A stretch of 7,899 nucleotides of DNA from Sulfurimonas sp. (GTDB lineage: Bacteria; Campylobacterota; Campylobacteria; Campylobacterales; Sulfurimonadaceae). Below, in pieces: positions 6,846 through 7,899 of this stretch. The position numbers and the translations under genes were made by a program. The stretch is from positions 1-7,899 of the forward strand of contig JANTGW010000039.1 in assembly GCA_024762705.1 (NCBI GenBank), written 5' to 3'. The stretch's first letter is position 1. Every line of letters starts with the position of its first letter. The notes under the pieces were generated by a model, which was given only the letters and a program-made list of their open reading frames with translations, was not told the origin of the DNA and made no database searches.

Positions 6846-6850
6846 GATAA
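6821..6850 (-). promoter_or_regulatory. Promoter for the methyltransferase gene
   Basis: On the minus strand a perfect TATAAT (6826-6821) is preceded at 18 nt by TTATCA (6850-6845), four of six matches to the -35 consensus. The start site would be near 6814, at or just before the ATG at 6814 and about 23 nt before the ATG at 6790. Confidence 0.5.
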
Positions 6851-6871
6851 AAAACAAGACAAGAGAGATGT

Positions 6872-7899
6872 ATGCTGTCAACGGAAGTTCCTTATCTGGA
6901 TGATGTAATTCAACTAATAAACGATAATGAAAATTTAATACAATACGCTTATAAAGGAAAGGATAATCAGCTTTTAATGTCTAAAGAGGTTGTTGAGGAC
7001 ATACTTGAGATAATACAACATAATGAGTCAGAAGATATAAATCTAAAAGAGCTTCTTAAGGTAGTCATGAGACAGGCTTTTGAGCTTTCTGAAAATGACG
7101 TTGTACTCAGTCGAAGCGGACAGATATTTATAAAAACATTTGATGAGCAGACAAAGCAAAATGTTGAAGAAAAAGATATCGGAACTATAGCCGGTCGTTA
7201 CAACGGTTTTAGCGAAGAAGAACTGCAGGATTTTTATCAGGAATTTTTTGAAGAAGAAGAGAATAAAAACTTCTTTCGGTTTATTGCAAAAGATTTTTTT
7301 CAAAAGTATTTTGTAGAAGAACCTATTAATAATGAAACATATGAAAAGTATGTTTTTTCATATATTCAAAAGATAATTGTAGAACGTTTGACAAGTATGT
7401 ATGATGATGACAACGATAATTTTTTTAAAGGTTTTTCAGGTTATATTTTTAGAATCCATTTTAGTGAAGTTTTTAAATATATAGCAGATATGATGTTGTA
7501 TGAAATTGCTGTGAACAATACTTATATGATAAAGTTTTTAAAATATTATTCTTTAAATATTTTGGTAATCAGTGGGAAAAAGTACAAGGTTCCAAGTCTT
7601 GAGACAGAAGAGGGACTGAGGTGGAATGTGGTTTCTATGCTTTCAATTGCCAAGGTCTACACCAAAAGTAAAAAGAACCTTGATGCTTTTAATGAAGAAA
7701 TACACAAACTGAAAAATGCAATGGGTAAATTATGTATAAATGGTATGTCACCGCAAGAATATAACTCTGCACTTGTTGAAAAGTTTTCCCAACTTGAAGA
7801 AGAGTATCAAGAACAACATATTGAGCTGGAAAAACATCATGATTCTTTAAAGCTTTCAACTGATGAAAGCGAAGATAAAAAACTACAAAGAGATATCCT
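6872..7899 (+). CDS. Unrecognised acidic, partly coiled-coil protein, 3' end beyond the window
   Basis: An open frame of 342 codons starts at ATG 6872 and is still open at the window end. A GAGAG purine stretch 4 nt upstream and a 17-nt-spaced promoter support this start; the ATG at 6868 reaches a stop after 11 codons. I do not recognise the family. The visible part has 64 acidic and 40 basic residues, one Cys (288) and one Trp (251). Residues 1-110 look alpha/beta; 112-160 are rich in Glu and Phe (EEELQDFYQEFFEEEE at 115-130); 155-235 look helical with aromatic residues; 262-342 contain Lys/Glu-rich heptad-like segments that could form a coiled coil (LVEKFSQLEEEYQEQHIELE, 301-320). No signal peptide, convincing membrane helix or nucleotide-binding loop is seen. 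A C-terminal domain in the missing part may define its role. Confidence 0.85.
   Translation, partial: MLSTEVPYLDDVIQLINDNENLIQYAYKGKDNQLLMSKEVVEDILEIIQHNESEDINLKELLKVVMRQAFELSENDVVLSRSGQIFIKTFDEQTKQNVEEKDIGTIAGRYNGFSEEELQDFYQEFFEEEENKNFFRFIAKDFFQKYFVEEPINNETYEKYVFSYIQKIIVERLTSMYDDDNDNFFKGFSGYIFRIHFSEVFKYIADMMLYEIAVNNTYMIKFLKYYSLNILVISGKKYKVPSLETEEGLRWNVVSMLSIAKVYTKSKKNLDAFNEEIHKLKNAMGKLCINGMSPQEYNSALVEKFSQLEEEYQEQHIELEKHHDSLKLSTDESEDKKLQRDI

Noticed and set aside
6791..6862. Extension of the methyltransferase to a TTG at 6862
   Set aside because: The extra residues overlap the predicted promoter, there is no ribosome site, and the added peptide looks random.
7043..7303. 86-codon minus-strand frame within the acidic protein gene
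   Set aside because: Its Phe/Lys-rich, low-complexity peptide is the antisense image of GAA/AAA/TTT codons in the real gene.
1..7899. Mobile element, CRISPR, toxin-antitoxin or phage content
   Set aside because: No transposase, integrase, terminal inverted repeats, spaced direct repeats or small paired genes were seen on either strand.

Overview
The window is AT-rich with tightly packed genes. The gene types point to a Campylobacterota (epsilonproteobacterial) chromosome, probably a sulfur-oxidising Sulfurimonas- or Sulfurovum-like organism. This rests on protein character, low GC and promoters with good -10 but poor -35 boxes, not on a database match. There is no tRNA, rRNA, CRISPR array, transposase or integrase. 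It reads as ordinary core genome with some poorly described genes.

Layout. On the minus strand, bases 1-1832 hold an acyl-CoA synthetase (fadD-like) followed by the first 45 codons of a probable membrane protein with a PH-like (DUF304-type) N-terminus, cut off by the window edge. That second gene has a good Shine-Dalgarno sequence but no ATG, GTG or TTG where a start is expected. A divergent intergenic region of 137 bp separates fadD from a plus-strand pair: a 126-residue four-helix membrane protein (DUF6394-like) and, 6 bp later, a 555-residue potassium channel with a TIGFG filter and two tandem RCK (TrkA-N) regions. After a 70-bp gap comes a YgiQ-type radical SAM protein that begins with TTG. 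It converges on a minus-strand SAM-dependent methyltransferase, the two stop codons overlapping by 4 bp. The methyltransferase is divergent from a large, acidic, unrecognised protein that runs off the right edge. An 81-bp region with overlapping opposed promoters separates those two genes.

How the genes work together. The clearest unit is the DUF6394-like/K+ channel pair, likely one transcript and possibly one membrane complex. FadD and the PH-like protein are probably co-transcribed. YgiQ, the methyltransferase and the acidic protein have no evident shared pathway. The most interesting points are the possible AUA start at base 137, the DUF6394-like/channel module, a perfect 22-bp palindrome inside the methyltransferase gene, and the unrecognised acidic protein starting at 6872. 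I see no clear defence or mobile system.
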